From positions 1 to 34,328 of the forward strand of contig JAAXMC010000124.1 in NCBI GenBank assembly GCA_013036315.1: 34,328 bases of DNA. Reading direction: 5' to 3'. Positions 25,991-32,279 of the stretch are shown in pieces (position 1 is the first letter of the stretch; the number at the start of each line of letters is the position of its first letter). The notes below the pieces were generated by a model. The model saw nothing but the letters and a program-made list of their open reading frames with translations, was not told the DNA's origin and made no database searches. The DNA is from Vulcanimicrobiota bacterium. Lineage in GTDB: Bacteria; Vulcanimicrobiota; Vulcanimicrobiia; Vulcanimicrobiales; Vulcanimicrobiaceae. The position numbers and the translations under genes are program-made.

Positions 25991-26521
25991 CTATCGCCGA
26001 AGTCGCCGCCGGGGAGCCCGCGCGCGCTCCATGCACGGGAGGCCGCACCAGCGCCGCGAGCCGTTCTTGGTAGTATCCCAAAAATACGCGGCGCATGGCT
26101 CGTTCGCGCAGCGTCGCAGGCGGCTGAGATCCGCGGCGATCAGGCTCGCAATCGCCAGCGCGATCGGAAAAACGACCGCGGCGGCTCCCTCGTCGACCGA
26201 ATAGGCGATCGCCGGCGGGTTTCCGTGCAATTGCATCGAGCCGCGGCTAAGCGCGCCGCTAATGACGGCCACCGAGGCCTCGGGCGCAGGGCCGCCGCGA
26301 GTGACTTCACCGACCGTCTCGAGCGCGGCGGTCTGCAGCGTCCGTAGTTCCGCGGCCAGGGCCGCATCGAAGCGGGGCTTCGGAGCGCCTGCGAGCGGAA
26401 GCGCCTCAACGGCGCCTTTCCGTACGCCGCCCCACCACCCAGCGGCGGCAAGCGGGTCTTCGAACGCCCCTTTGGCGTTCAGGAACGCGAGGGTCAACGA
26501 GGAAGCCACGCTGTGCTCCAT
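25991..26521 (-). CDS. CGNR-type zinc-finger (ABATE) transcriptional regulator, degenerate finger
   Basis: This 176-residue protein has an N-terminal ABATE-like region (EHSVASSLTLAFLNAKGAFEDPLAAAGWWG..., about 1-130) and a C-terminal finger RLRRCANEPCAAYFWDTTKNGSRRWCGLPCMERARAPRRR. The four metal-ligand cysteines (C138, C143, C159, C163) and the xRRWC core of CGNR proteins are kept. The name-giving C-G-N-R is changed to C-M-E-R. CGNR proteins are taken to be stress-responsive DNA-binding regulators. The gene is divergent from an oxidoreductase over 145 bp that contains a perfect 14-bp palindrome, a possible target. The ATG at 26521 has no strong ribosome binding site, but the family N-terminus agrees with it. 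Confidence 0.82.
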   Translation of the reverse strand: MEHSVASSLTLAFLNAKGAFEDPLAAAGWWGGVRKGAVEALPLAGAPKPRFDAALAAELRTLQTAALETVGEVTRGGPAPEASVAVISGALSRGSMQLHGNPPAIAYSVDEGAAAVVFPIALAIASLIAADLSRLRRCANEPCAAYFWDTTKNGSRRWCGLPCMERARAPRRRLRR

Positions 26522-26564
26522 AGCTAAAGATAGTTAGTCATGGGCAGACGCATATCATGCCATC

Positions 26565-26578
26565 GCGATTCGAATCGC
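26565..26578. promoter_or_regulatory. Perfect 14-bp palindrome, candidate operator
   Basis: GCGATTCGAATCGC reads the same on both strands. It sits in the divergent gap between the CGNR regulator (starting at 26521) and the oxidoreductase (starting at 26667), 6 bp upstream of a -35-like hexamer. Position and symmetry fit a binding site for a dimeric regulator, perhaps the adjacent CGNR protein. This is inference; one 14-bp palindrome could also be chance. Confidence 0.45.
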
Positions 26579-26584
26579 CATGAA

Positions 26585-26612
26585 TTGCGGCCCAGGGCTA
26601 AGCCACTATAGA
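26585..26612 (+). promoter_or_regulatory. Candidate sigma70-type promoter for the oxidoreductase gene
   Basis: TTGCGG at 26585-26590 and TATAGA at 26607-26612 are separated by 16 bp, close to the sigma70 consensus pattern. The -10 hexamer differs from TATAAT at two positions. It lies about 55 bp upstream of the proposed ATG at 26667 and directly after the palindrome at 26565-26578. No experimental support is available. Confidence 0.4.
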
Positions 26613-26666
26613 TATGGACGCGAGCATGAGAAGGGCTGCCGCGCGGCAAAACCGCAAGGCCACCCC

Positions 26667-27641
26667 ATGCAGGCGGCGCGTTTACACGAAACCGGCGGTC
26701 CCGATAAGGTCCGGCTCGAGGACGTCTCCGCGCCGGAAGCCGGTGCCGGCGAGACCATCGTCCGAGTCCACGCCGCGGCGCTGAACCACCGCGACGTCTT
26801 CATCACGCGCGGCCTCTATCCGAATATCGTCCTGCCTCGCACCCTCGGCGCTGATTGCTGCGGCGAAGCCGGCGGCGCGGAAGTGGTCGTCGACCCGACG
26901 ATCGGCTGGGGCGGCGATGAGCGAGTCTGGAAACCCGACGCTACGATTTTGGGCGTGCCGCTCGACGGCACGTTCGCGGAGTTCGTGGTGGTCCCACAAG
27001 AAAACGTGCATTCCAAACCGGAGCACCTTTCGGTTGAAGAAGCCGCCGCACTGCCGCTCGGTGGGGTGACCGCGTACCGCGCGATGTTTGTTCGGGGAAA
27101 ATTACAAGCCGGCGAAACCGTGCTGATCACCGGCGTCGGCGGCGGCGTGCAAACGTTCGCGCTGCTGTACGCCAAGGCTGCCGGCGCGCGCACCGTCGTA
27201 ACGTCGAGCCGCGATGGAAAGCTCGAGCGCGCCAAAGCGCTCGGCGCCGACGTCGCGATAAACTACGCGACGACACCCGATTGGCACAAAGCGGTGAAAG
27301 CGGCGGTCGGCGCGGTCGATCTCGCGATCGATTCGGCCGGCGGTGATTCGTTCGCGAAAGCGTTAAGCGTTGTGCGCCCCGGCGGCCGCGCCGTCACTTA
27401 CGGCGGCACGAGCGGCGACACGTCGCTCAAAATGTTTCCGATCTTCTGGCATCAGCTCTCGATATTCGGAACGTCGATGGGAAGCCCGGCGGATTTTAAA
27501 GCGATGCTCGCTTTCGTTTCGCAGCACCGCATCAAACCTATTGTGGATCGCGTCTATGAACTGTCGGAGATCAAAAGCGCGATGCAGCGCATGGACGATG
27601 CGCTGCAGTTCGGAAAGATTGTGTTGCGAATTCCTCAATGA
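26667..27641 (+). CDS. Zinc-free quinone oxidoreductase/MDR-family alcohol dehydrogenase
   Basis: This 324-residue medium-chain dehydrogenase/reductase starts MQAARLHETGGPDKVRLEDV. Its GroES-like half reads VRVHAAALNHRDVFITRG and LGADCCGE. The Rossmann half reads EEAAALPLGGVTAYRAMF, GETVLITGVGGGVQTFALLYAKAAGA, VVTSSRDGKLERAKALGADVAINY and FGKIVLRI. The structural-zinc cysteine cluster is absent, and NHRD replaces the catalytic-zinc histidine pattern, so it fits NADPH:quinone reductases. It would reduce quinones or enones with NAD(P)H in the cytosol. The frame is open back to 26580, but family similarity begins at ATG 26667. AAGG lies about 8 nt before that ATG. Confidence 0.88.
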   Translation: MQAARLHETGGPDKVRLEDVSAPEAGAGETIVRVHAAALNHRDVFITRGLYPNIVLPRTLGADCCGEAGGAEVVVDPTIGWGGDERVWKPDATILGVPLDGTFAEFVVVPQENVHSKPEHLSVEEAAALPLGGVTAYRAMFVRGKLQAGETVLITGVGGGVQTFALLYAKAAGARTVVTSSRDGKLERAKALGADVAINYATTPDWHKAVKAAVGAVDLAIDSAGGDSFAKALSVVRPGGRAVTYGGTSGDTSLKMFPIFWHQLSIFGTSMGSPADFKAMLAFVSQHRIKPIVDRVYELSEIKSAMQRMDDALQFGKIVLRIPQ

Positions 27642-27644
27642 GAA

Positions 27645-27791
27645 CGCGCTGCCAGGTCCCATTTCGCTTGGCCCCGGTCTCGCTCCGACATCCGGGTCTC
27701 CGCTCGCCCTGCCTCTTCAGGCCGCTCTCGCCATCCATGGCTCCGCGGCTGAATTCACACGACCTGCGCTGAAACGGGACCTGGCAGCGCG
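27645..27791. repeat. 147-bp element bounded by inverted repeats
   Basis: CGCGCTGCCAGGTCCC at 27645-27660 is exactly complementary to GGGACCTGGCAGCGCG at 27776-27791. Pairing continues inward for five more bases with one mismatch (ATTTC/GTTTC), giving 20 of 21 matched. The 105-bp interior contains no plausible gene. The element fills the gap between the convergent ends of the oxidoreductase and MBL genes. It could be a small non-autonomous mobile element or repeat, or a long structured terminator. No second copy is in the window. Confidence 0.8.
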
Positions 27792-27804
27792 CCCTCATTC
27801 GGAA

Positions 27805-28716
27805 TTAGCGGATGAGAGTGTAGACGCGCAGTCGATCGATCCGGAGATCGGCGCCGAGTTCTTCCTCTACGATAGCTGCATGCTCGGGGCCGACGACGGT
27901 GCTCCATGGCGGGTTGAGCAGCGCTTCGTCTCGCGGTTCCAGCGGTGTTTTCATTTCGCGCGAGCGCACGCGCCCTTCGCGTTCGAGCGCGATCAAATAA
28001 GCGAGGATTTGCCGCGCCGCGGCGGCCCAAAGCTTGGGATCGGCGCGGGCGTAAATTGAGCGCACGAGTTCGGGGACCGTACGTTCGCCGTTTTTCAAAG
28101 CGCCGACGATCTCCAGTTCGCGAACGCGACGGTGCTCCAAGTATTCGTCCAGCTTGGCGCGCGGGTCGCGCACCGGTTCGCCGTGTCCGCCGTAAATCGT
28201 TTGCGCTTGCGCGAACTCTGCGCGCAGGCGTTGCAACGTGCGCACGTAGGCGCGCATGTCGCCGTCGGGCGGCGCGACCACGACGTACCCTTCACCCAAG
28301 ACGACGTCGCCGGTGAAGAGCGCTCGCTCGCTGCCCTCATAGAAGACCACGTGATCGGAGGAATGTCCGGGCGCGGCGATCGTTTGCAGCACAACGTTGC
28401 CGGTGGCAATCGTATCGCCGTCATGCAGGGCGCGATCGTGAGCGATGCCGCTACTCGCTGCCGCGGCAACTTTTGCGCCGGTGTGCGCGCGCAGGAGCGC
28501 CGCTGCTGGAGCGTGGTCGGGATGTCCGTGCGTCAGGCAAATCCATACAAGGCGCGAATTGGTGCGGGCACATTCGGCAACGAGGGTGTCGACGTGCGTC
28601 TCAATCGCCGGACCCGGATCGATGCAGATTGCCTCGCCGTTGCCGCAGTCGATAACGTACGAATTCGTGCCGGTCAACGTCATCGGCGATGGATTCGGAG
28701 CGCGGACCAGCGTCAC
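27805..28716 (-). CDS. MBL-fold metallo-hydrolase (LACTB2-like)
   Basis: This is a 303-residue metallo-beta-lactamase-fold protein. After the N-terminal SPMTLTGTNSYVID comes the metal-binding HxHxDH motif as THGHPDHAPAA (H63, H65, D67, H68). Then come APGHSSDHVVFY (H), LFTGDVVLGEGYVVV (D) and a late IYGGHGEPVRDPRAKLDEYLEHRRVREL (H). The C-terminal ~90 residues form the winged-helix extension typical of LACTB2-like members (ELVRSIYARADPKLWAAAARQILAYLIALEREGRV). LACTB2-like proteins include an RNA endonuclease, while others hydrolyse esters; the substrate here is unknown. The start GTG at 28716 overlaps the NUDIX stop (GTGA); a GTG at 28719 is an equal choice. A longer reading to 28923 lacks similarity. 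Confidence 0.88.
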   Translation of the reverse strand: MTLVRAPNPSPMTLTGTNSYVIDCGNGEAICIDPGPAIETHVDTLVAECARTNSRLVWICLTHGHPDHAPAAALLRAHTGAKVAAAASSGIAHDRALHDGDTIATGNVVLQTIAAPGHSSDHVVFYEGSERALFTGDVVLGEGYVVVAPPDGDMRAYVRTLQRLRAEFAQAQTIYGGHGEPVRDPRAKLDEYLEHRRVRELEIVGALKNGERTVPELVRSIYARADPKLWAAAARQILAYLIALEREGRVRSREMKTPLEPRDEALLNPPWSTVVGPEHAAIVEEELGADLRIDRLRVYTLIR

Positions 28717-29465
28717 CACGCGTCTTCCAATGCGGGCGGCAGCGCAAACCCGTTCTCTACGGCATCGGGCGTCAGCGCGAGAATCGGCTTGGTGCGCGCG
28801 AACTCCAGGAGATCGTCGACGTTCGCAAAGGCCGCGAGCCTTTGCAAGTGTTTGATCGTGGGATAGACGAGATGAAGGTCGCCCGCGGCGTTGCGCGCGA
28901 GCGCGTCGGCGGGCGAGATCCATAAACCGTCATGCGTTTCGTGGGCATCGGCGGCTGCGACCGCATCGGGCAGTGCGCGCGCCAGAAAAAAATGCGTATT
29001 GTAGCGATCCGGAAATTGGGCCGGCGTGAGCCACTGCGAAAAAAACGTCAGCGCGCGCGCGTCGGCATACAGGTCGCGCGTCTCCAACAGCTCGAGAAAA
29101 TCCGAGCGCGATTCCGGGGCGCTTCCGGCGACCGCTTCGCCGCGCGCATCGCGCGCGAGCAGCACGCCGGCCTCCTCAAATAATTCGCGCAAAGCTGCGA
29201 ACAAGAGCCCGGCCGCCTCGCGCTTGGTCGCCAGCGGCACGGCTGCCGCCGGGGCGGCTTCCGCTCTGAACTGCGCGTCGATGTCGTGCGGCGAAATGCG
29301 CATGCGTGCGAGCGCGCGCTCGCTTAGATCGGTTTCCGAGACGGTCCCGCCGGGAAAAACATAGGCGTCAGGAACGAAATGACTGCTTTGACTTCGCCGC
29401 AGCATGAACACTTCAAAGCGAGCGCCCGCCGGACGAACCAGCATTACGGTGGCGGCTAAACGCAC
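28713..29465 (-). CDS. NUDIX hydrolase (NUDT19-like)
   Basis: This 250-residue protein begins LAATVMLVRPAGARFEVFMLRRSQSSHFVPDAYVFPGGTVSETD. The Nudix box half RELFEEAGVLL is near residue 91. The glutamate that precedes it by eight positions in the classical GX5EX7REUXEEXGU box is not at that spacing. There is an insertion of about 50 residues between the PGG part and the REL part, as in NUDT19/RP2p-type enzymes. The expected reaction is hydrolysis of a nucleoside diphosphate-linked substrate, such as coenzyme A esters for NUDT19. It is cotranscribed with the MBL-fold gene (GTGA overlap). The GTG start lacks a clear ribosome binding site; an ATG seven codons further is less likely because it cuts the first beta-strand. 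Confidence 0.85.
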   Translation of the reverse strand: MRLAATVMLVRPAGARFEVFMLRRSQSSHFVPDAYVFPGGTVSETDLSERALARMRISPHDIDAQFRAEAAPAAAVPLATKREAAGLLFAALRELFEEAGVLLARDARGEAVAGSAPESRSDFLELLETRDLYADARALTFFSQWLTPAQFPDRYNTHFFLARALPDAVAAADAHETHDGLWISPADALARNAAGDLHLVYPTIKHLQRLAAFANVDDLLEFARTKPILALTPDAVENGFALPPALEDAW

Positions 29466-29501
29466 AGGGAACCCAGTTGGAAAGGGGACCGTTTCAAGTA
29501 T

Positions 29502-29924
29502 ATGAACACGCGATTTGCTTCCGGCTTTGCCGCCGTCCTTTTAGCGCTCACGTGCAGCGCGCTGGCTTTTACCGGCACCAGCGCGAACGCGGCGCCGACG
29601 CCCCCGCCCACCGCTTCACCCAATCCGCTTCCGACGCTGCCGGGCGGCATCGTAAACGACGCCATCAACGCGCTCGGCGGGATCGTCAAAGCGGCCTACG
29701 GCTGGAACGACGCGGAATCACTCGGTACCGTTACGTTTTATCGTGGCTATGACATGCAGCTGAAAATGCAGCTCAACCGGTACCGCGCGATTCATCTGCA
29801 TCGCGGCACCGTGATCAATCCGCGCGGCTACTCGATCCACGACGGCGACACGGTCGACGTCCGCGGCCGCCCGCAACCCGACGGCTCGCTCGAGGCCGAC
29901 ATGATCGTCGTACAGGGCCACTGA
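29502..29924 (+). CDS. Secreted protein of unknown function
   Basis: This 140-residue precursor has a signal peptide (NTRFASGFAAVLLALTCSALAFTGTSANA-AP), a Pro/Thr-rich linker (PTPPPTASPNPLPTLPGG) and a compact C-terminal region. That region reads VTFYRGYDMQLKMQLNRYRAIHLHRGTVINPRG, then DGDTVDVRGRPQPDGSLEADMIVV. The DGDTVDVRG-x-x-x-x-DGS-x-x-AD-x-I pattern looks like a small beta-barrel (OB/DUF5666-like), but I cannot assign it with confidence. It is probably periplasmic or cell-surface. AAAGGGGA lies upstream, though at longer than ideal distance. It is divergent from the NUDIX gene over 36 bp. Confidence 0.72.
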   Translation: MNTRFASGFAAVLLALTCSALAFTGTSANAAPTPPPTASPNPLPTLPGGIVNDAINALGGIVKAAYGWNDAESLGTVTFYRGYDMQLKMQLNRYRAIHLHRGTVINPRGYSIHDGDTVDVRGRPQPDGSLEADMIVVQGH

Positions 29925-29928
29925 GCTC

Positions 29929-29982
29929 GCTTATCGCCGGGCTCGCTTTTTCTTCTAGTTAATCGCTCGCCCGGCGATAAGC
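29929..29982. repeat. 14-bp inverted repeat between secreted-protein and RpiB-like genes
   Basis: GCTTATCGCCGGGC (29929-29942) is exactly complementary to GCCCGGCGATAAGC (29969-29982), with a 26-nt pyrimidine/T-rich spacer. It occupies the 71-bp gap and ends 13 bp before the RpiB-like ATG. A transcript could form a strong stem-loop. There is no T-run after the right arm, so it is not a standard terminator; a processing or attenuation hairpin or a short repeat element is possible. Confidence 0.65.
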
Positions 29983-29995
29983 TCGCAAGACAGCT

Positions 29996-30421
29996 ATGCG
30001 CATCGCGCTGGGAAGCGACGAATCCACCGAATTGACGGCTGCGCTCGAACGCGATTTGCGCGCGCGCGGCCACGACATTGTATTGCTTGGCGCGCTCAAA
30101 GCCGGTGACGAAGAAGCCTGGCCCAGCGTCGGCCGTCGCGTCGCTGAAGCCGTCGCCGCAAAAAGCTGTGATTACGGCGTGGTCTGCTGCTGGTCCGGAA
30201 CCGGCGTGAGCATCGCCGCCAACAAAGTGACCGGGGCGCGCGCGGCGCTTTGCAACGATTACCAAACCTCGGCGCTGGCGCGCGAATACAACGACGCCAA
30301 CGTCCTGGCTCTGAGCCTGCGTGCGACGCCTGTTTCCGAAGTGAAAGCGATATTGGATGCGTGGTTTGCCACGCAGCCGACCGCCGATCCGAAATATCGC
30401 GCCATGATCGACCAGACCTAG
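29996..30421 (+). CDS. RpiB/LacA/LacB-family sugar-phosphate isomerase
   Basis: This 141-residue protein has the family core DYGVVCCWSGTGVSIAANKVTGARAALCND, followed by TSALAREYNDANVLALSLR. In RpiB the loop is ICGTGIGMSIAANK and the ring-opening histidine lies in R-x-HNDANV. Here the loop is C-C-W-S-GTG and the histidine is Tyr. The early D-H pair of RpiB is D-E (GSDEST). It therefore belongs to the CW(S/T)GTG branch rather than to classical ribose-5-phosphate isomerase B. An aldose-ketose isomerase for some sugar phosphate is likely; the substrate is not known to me. It is preceded by an inverted repeat at 29929-29982. Confidence 0.85.
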   Translation: MRIALGSDESTELTAALERDLRARGHDIVLLGALKAGDEEAWPSVGRRVAEAVAAKSCDYGVVCCWSGTGVSIAANKVTGARAALCNDYQTSALAREYNDANVLALSLRATPVSEVKAILDAWFATQPTADPKYRAMIDQT

Positions 30422-30478
30422 CCGCGCAATCCAAACGGAGCTCCCGCCCGTTCCCTCTAGCGAAAGGAGCTTCTACAC

Positions 30479-31090
30479 GTGTTTACTTTTCGTCATATCC
30501 TCGCGGCCGTCGCGCTTTGCGCGCTCGCTGCACCGGCGGCTGCGGCCGCTTCGGGCATGGCTTCCTCCTCGAGCATGATCAAGATGGAGCCGTCTCGCTT
30601 TTCAGGTCCGGGTGTCTACACGGGACCGCCCGCATTACCCGTGACCCTTTCGCTCATCATGGCCGGCGGCGGCCCGCAGCATTTCGATACGGTGACGCTG
30701 CTCAAGGTTCTCGCCGGTAAAAACTTCAACGCCGAGGTCGCGAAGCTCACGAAACAATACGGCAAACCTAAAGTCGGGAATTTTCTGACCGTGTTCAACT
30801 TCGTGATCGCCGACTCGCTGAAAATCGTAACGGCGGCTAAAGTCAAACTGCCGTCAAAGCCCTCGCCCGATCCGAAAGACGGTAAGGCGTTGGCGGCCGC
30901 GCTTTGGAATGCCGGCGTGTTTCGCGGCGGATGGAGCGTGGAAGTGATGCTCGATCGCGCCGTTTCACATCCGGTCCACGTGCAAGTGATGAAAGACATC
31001 GACGCCAAATACGGCATCGCTAAAGATGCCGACTACCACGCCATCCTCGCGAGCGCGATGCAGGATCTCAAAGCCGCGTACATGCTGTAA
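30479..31090 (+). CDS. Secreted protein of unknown function
   Basis: This is a 203-residue precursor from GTG 30479, with AAAGGAG 9 nt upstream. The signal peptide is FTFRHILAAVALCALAAPAAAAASG. The mature part reads SLIMAGGGPQHFDTVTLLKVLAG..F-AEVAKLTKQYGK..V-FLTVFNFVIADSLKIV, then WNAGVFRGGWSVEVMLDRAVSHPVHVQVMKDIDAKYG, ending in a helical DLKAAYML. It looks mostly alpha-helical, and I do not recognise a family or any catalytic motif. It is followed within 25 nt by an intrinsic terminator. It is probably periplasmic. Confidence 0.75.
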   Translation: MFTFRHILAAVALCALAAPAAAAASGMASSSSMIKMEPSRFSGPGVYTGPPALPVTLSLIMAGGGPQHFDTVTLLKVLAGKNFNAEVAKLTKQYGKPKVGNFLTVFNFVIADSLKIVTAAKVKLPSKPSPDPKDGKALAAALWNAGVFRGGWSVEVMLDRAVSHPVHVQVMKDIDAKYGIAKDADYHAILASAMQDLKAAYML

Positions 31091-31112
31091 GCGCCTGTCG
31101 CCTAACAAGAAG

Positions 31113-31136
31113 AAAGCGTGCTCTGCACGCTTTTTT
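31113..31136 (+). terminator. Intrinsic terminator after the secreted-protein gene
   Basis: AAAGCGTGC (31113-31121) pairs with GCACGCTTT (31125-31133) around a TCT loop and ends in a run of six T (31131-31136). It follows the stop at 31090 by 22 nt. In the rest of the gap up to 31229 there is a second weaker stem (AATCCCG at 31180-31186 with CGGGATT at 31205-31211) near the end of the convergent VKOR-like gene, and no gene. Confidence 0.93.
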
Positions 31137-31229
31137 CTTATAGCACCGGCGGAAGGCTCAGCTCCCGGGCTCCGGTGAGAATCCCGGATTGCTCTCGAGA
31201 TAAGCGGGATTATACCCATGCAAGGCGCG

Positions 31230-31610
31230 TTAAACAAGCCAGGGCAAGATGAGAGCAAGCGACCAGTTGACGGCATGGGAAGTCCAGCAGTACGGACACT
31301 CTTTTTTCGTTACGAAAAGTAGGCTGTACGCCAAGTATGCGGAGGTCGCGGCGGCAAGCAGAGCCGCCGCCTCGGCGAGTACGAAGAAGATTCGCGCGTG
31401 GGCCAGCCACGTAACCGCGACGACTCCCAGGTAGTAGAGTATTCCGAACAGCGAGTTCGGCAGCCCGGCGAACAGATTTGCGCGGGGCGACTTGACGACG
31501 CTCGGCCCTTTGACCTCGCCGTGCTTGGCGCGGATGCTCTTGCGGAGCATGAAAACGGAAGCGTAAAACCCCACGGCGCATAAAAACGAAACGATGGAGC
31601 GTAGGAGCAT
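31230..31610 (-). CDS. Vitamin K epoxide reductase (VKOR)-like membrane protein lacking the loop cysteines
   Basis: This 126-residue protein has four hydrophobic helices. The VKOR motif reads SPRANLFAGLPNSLFGILYYLG, and the C-terminal redox box reads ECPYCWTSHAVN with Cys105 and Cys108. VKOR homologs pair with periplasmic thioredoxin-like proteins to make disulfides, reducing quinone through the CXXC. In typical bacterial VKORs a loop cysteine pair shuttles electrons. Here the corresponding region (KGPSVVKSPRA) has none; the only other cysteine is C11 in the first helix. Either this is a branch that works with the CXXC alone or the activity differs. No DsbA-like partner is adjacent. It is head to head with the TVP38-like gene. 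Confidence 0.82.
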   Translation of the reverse strand: MLLRSIVSFLCAVGFYASVFMLRKSIRAKHGEVKGPSVVKSPRANLFAGLPNSLFGILYYLGVVAVTWLAHARIFFVLAEAAALLAAATSAYLAYSLLFVTKKECPYCWTSHAVNWSLALILPWLV

Positions 31611-31652
31611 CCGATTACCCGTCTTAAAGCGCTAGCCCGCCGCCTGGCGGGC

Positions 31653-32279
31653 ATGGGGCTGCTGCTGGCGTCCTTTGCGCTCGCGGCGCTCGTTATCCGT
31701 TACCAGCCATACGTAGAGCATCATATCCTCCGGCCCATCGGTCCCAAGGTGGCGATTCCGCTAGCCACCGTTCTCTTCGCGCTCGTTGCATCCGCGCCGT
31801 TTTCCGTGACGGATGCCCTCGCGATCATGAACGGCGTCGTTTTCGGGCGGTTTTGGGGCTCGATCATCGACATCGTGGGCATCATCTGCGCGGCGATGAT
31901 CGGCTACTGGATCAACCGGCACGCCACCCATTTGTTGGACCTCCACAAGGCGCTCTCGAAATTGCCTGCCTGGATGAAGCGATTCCGCGTCGGCTCGCCG
32001 ATGTTCCTCATCGTCGTGCGGGTTATTCCCGGTTTCGGCGGCACCGTCGCTACCGCGACCGCGGCGGCATTCAAAGTGCCGCTTTGGATCCATGTCGTCA
32101 CGATGTCGGTCGTGGCGATTCCGCTGTGCGTCTTGCTGACGCTATTCGGCGACCAGGTGACGACGCTCGTGCACGGCGCCGAAGCGCGCGCACACATGTA
32201 CATCTTGCATCACCGCCCGCATTGGCATATCCACTTGCGGCGCCGGACGCCGCACGTACCGGCCGGCCCGACGCAATGA
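31653..32279 (+). CDS. TVP38/TMEM64 (VTT-domain) membrane protein
   Basis: This is a polytopic inner-membrane protein of 208 residues from ATG 31653. The VTT/SNARE-associated features are PFSVTDALAIMNGVVFG, a GYWINRHATHLLDLH cytoplasmic segment and VRVIPGFGGTVATATAAAFKVPLWIHVV, followed by I-P. Relatives of DedA/TVP38 are linked to lipid scrambling or transport; the substrate here is unknown. The frame is open upstream of the ATG for 16 codons and codes for ITRLKALARRLAG, a basic leader typical of the family. An ATT at 31614 has GGAG 6 nt before it, so the true start may be upstream of the ATG. The C-terminus is histidine-rich (ILHHRPHWHIHL). The stop overlaps rnd as ATGA. Confidence 0.85.
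   Translation: MGLLLASFALAALVIRYQPYVEHHILRPIGPKVAIPLATVLFALVASAPFSVTDALAIMNGVVFGRFWGSIIDIVGIICAAMIGYWINRHATHLLDLHKALSKLPAWMKRFRVGSPMFLIVVRVIPGFGGTVATATAAAFKVPLWIHVVTMSVVAIPLCVLLTLFGDQVTTLVHGAEARAHMYILHHRPHWHIHLRRRTPHVPAGPTQ

Noticed and set aside
31137-31229. Structured segment considered as a tRNA or small RNA gene
   Set aside because: The stems do not form a cloverleaf and there is no anticodon arm, TPsiC loop or CCA end; it is better seen as the 3' region of convergent genes.
31853-32275. 141-codon extension of RNase D
   Set aside because: It is a shifted frame within the TVP38-like gene. RNase D similarity starts at ATG 32276.
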